From contig JAJYMP010000211.1 of assembly GCA_021786915.1 (NCBI GenBank), forward strand, positions 1-7,226: a DNA stretch of 7,226 nucleotides, in the 5' to 3' direction. Made by a program: the position numbers and the translations under genes. This DNA comes from Chloroflexota bacterium. Its GTDB lineage: Bacteria > Chloroflexota > Limnocylindria > Limnocylindrales > CSP1-4. The first letter of the stretch is position 1, and every line of letters starts with the position of its first letter. Of the stretch, positions 6,287 to 7,226 are shown piece by piece. The notes under the pieces were generated by a model, which ran no database searches, had not been told where the DNA came from, and saw only the letters and a list, made by a program, of their open reading frames with translations.

Positions 6287-6303
6287 CCGGATAGTCCTAC
6301 CGG
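6287..6303. promoter_or_regulatory. Imperfect palindrome upstream of the GGDEF/HD-GYP gene
   Basis: CCGGATAGTCCTACCGG has matching CCGG ends and a G/C pair around its central T, with a mismatched interior. Such 17-bp partial palindromes can be operators for dimeric regulators. It lies about 80 bases before the start of the c-di-GMP gene. Support is weak. Confidence 0.2.
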
Positions 6304-6308
6304 AGCCC

Positions 6309-6334
6309 ACGGCGGTACATCGGACCACCGCCGT
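6309..6334 (-). terminator. Stem-loop after glpX
   Basis: A perfect 8-bp stem (ACGGCGGT at 6309-6316 with ACCGCCGT at 6327-6334) encloses a 10-base loop. On the minus strand it begins 14 bases after the glpX stop codon, the expected place for a terminator. No T run follows, so it may be a Rho-dependent or RNA 3'-end-protecting hairpin. Confidence 0.45.
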
Positions 6335-6348
6335 CGCGCCTCTCGTGC

Positions 6349-7226
6349 CTACAGCCGCACGGACGGCGGGCGGTCCCGGTCGAACATGTGCACGGTGTCG
6401 ACGAACCGCACCTGCTTCGCCTGGTAGGCCATCACGAGGGAGTGGGTCCGCGCGCCGCCGCCGAAGAAGCGGACCGGGGCGAGCAGGTCGCCGCCGGTCA
6501 CGCCGGTCGCCGCGAAGACCAGGTTCTCGCCCGACGCGAGCTCCTCGGTCCGGTAGACCCTCGTCTCGTCGGCGTGGCCCAGCATCTTCTTCGCGCGCTC
6601 GCGCTCCTCGTCGTTGCGGAAGCGGAACCGCGCCTGGAGCTCGCCGCCCAGGCAGCGGAGCGCGGCGGCGGTGAGGACGCCCTCGGGCGCCCCGCCGATC
6701 CCCATGACCGCGTGGACGCCGGTGCCAGAGACCGCGCACGAGATCGCGGCCGACACGTCGCCGTCGGTGATGAGCTTGATCCGCGCGCCGGTCGAGCGCA
6801 CCTCGGCGATGAGGTCGGCGTGGCGCGGCCGGTCGAGGATGATCACCGTGATGTCGGTGACCTTGCGGCGGAGGGCGTCGGCGATGCGGTGGCAGTTCTC
6901 GGCCGGCGGCCGGGTGATGTCCACGCACCCGGCCGCGATCGGCCCGACCGCCAGCTTCTCGAGGTACGTGTCCGGGGCGTGGGTGAGGCCGCCGCGCTCC
7001 GAGGCGGCGAGGACGGTCAGCGCGCCGCCCTGGCCGGTGGCCACCAGGTTCGTGCCCTCCAGCGGGTCGACCGCGATGTCCACCGCCGCCGCGTCGCCGG
7101 ACCGGTCCCGCCGGCCCACCAGCTCGCCGATGTAGAGCATCGGGGCCTCGTCGCGCTCGCCCTCGCCGATGACGATGGTCCCCGCGATGTCCGCCTCGTC
7201 CATCACCCGGCGCATCGCCTCGGTCG
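6349..7226 (-). CDS. glpX: Class II fructose-1,6-bisphosphatase (GlpX), N-terminus off window
   Basis: GlpX removes the 1-phosphate from fructose-1,6-bisphosphate, the committed step of gluconeogenesis. In some lineages it also acts on sedoheptulose-1,7-bisphosphate. The frame enters from the right edge, and 291 residues plus a TAG stop are visible. Typical length is 320-335, so about 30-40 residues are missing. Counting from the Met codon at 7215, the motifs are [16 protein letters not shown] (16-31) with metal ligand E18, [12 protein letters not shown] (46-57) with D50, and [16 protein letters not shown] (171-186) with E178. These correspond to the E57/D85/late-Glu metal sites of the E. coli enzyme. 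A four-residue insertion separates the first two motifs relative to E. coli. [15 protein letters not shown] at the edge shows that the Met at 7215 is internal, not the start. Confidence 0.95.
   Translation of the reverse strand, partial: TEAMRRVMDEADIAGTIVIGEGERDEAPMLYIGELVGRRDRSGDAAAVDIAVDPLEGTNLVATGQGGALTVLAASERGGLTHAPDTYLEKLAVGPIAAGCVDITRPPAENCHRIADALRRKVTDITVIILDRPRHADLIAEVRSTGARIKLITDGDVSAAISCAVSGTGVHAVMGIGGAPEGVLTAAALRCLGGELQARFRFRNDEERERAKKMLGHADETRVYRTEELASGENLVFAATGVTGGDLLAPVRFFGGGARTHSLVMAYQAKQVRFVDTVHMFDRDRPPSVRL

Noticed and set aside
1..7226. Search for a defence system, phage, transposon or biosynthetic cluster
   Set aside because: All genes are recognisable housekeeping or signalling families with uniform base composition. 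No integrase, transposase, terminal inverted repeats or array-like repeats are present.

Overview
The window is about 7.2 kb of very GC-rich, almost fully coding bacterial chromosome. It has seven clear protein genes plus a few intergenic signals. There are no tRNA or rRNA genes, no CRISPR array, no insertion sequence and no sign of recent transfer. Gene content is mostly housekeeping: complex I, folate, gluconeogenesis and c-di-GMP turnover. High third-position GC and several non-ATG starts suggest a GC-rich Chloroflexota (Limnocylindria/Ellin6529-like) or deep actinobacterial lineage. That placement is inference from general impression, not from a phylogeny.

Left part (1-2380, all minus strand): a MidA/NDUFAF7-family methyltransferase gene (1172-2380) lies upstream of the start of a nuo operon. 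The operon begins with nuoA (525-998) and nuoB (1-528, running off the left edge), which overlap by 4 bases. Between midA and nuoA are a strong two-part hairpin (1055-1099) and an extended -10 promoter (1010-1018). The promoter lies so close to the GTG start of nuoA that its transcript would be nearly leaderless. The mitochondrial relative of MidA is a complex I assembly methyltransferase, so this neighbourhood makes functional sense.

Middle part: folK (2507-3109, plus strand) diverges from midA across a 126-bp gap. It converges on a minus-strand pair of translationally coupled genes, an O-methyltransferase (3936-4526) followed by a peptidase E-like S51 hydrolase (3196-3939).

Right part (4675-7226, minus strand): a membrane-anchored GGDEF plus HD-GYP fusion protein (4675-6204) and the class II fructose-1,6-bisphosphatase glpX (6349-7226, its N-terminus off the right edge). 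The GGDEF active site and inhibitory site are intact. The HD-GYP domain keeps most metal ligands but seems to lack its first conserved histidine. The gaps flanking the c-di-GMP gene carry hairpins and short direct repeats.

I did not find a convincing new system. The points most worth checking are the midA-nuo linkage with its hairpin and near-leaderless promoter, and the partly degenerate HD-GYP domain fused to an intact cyclase.
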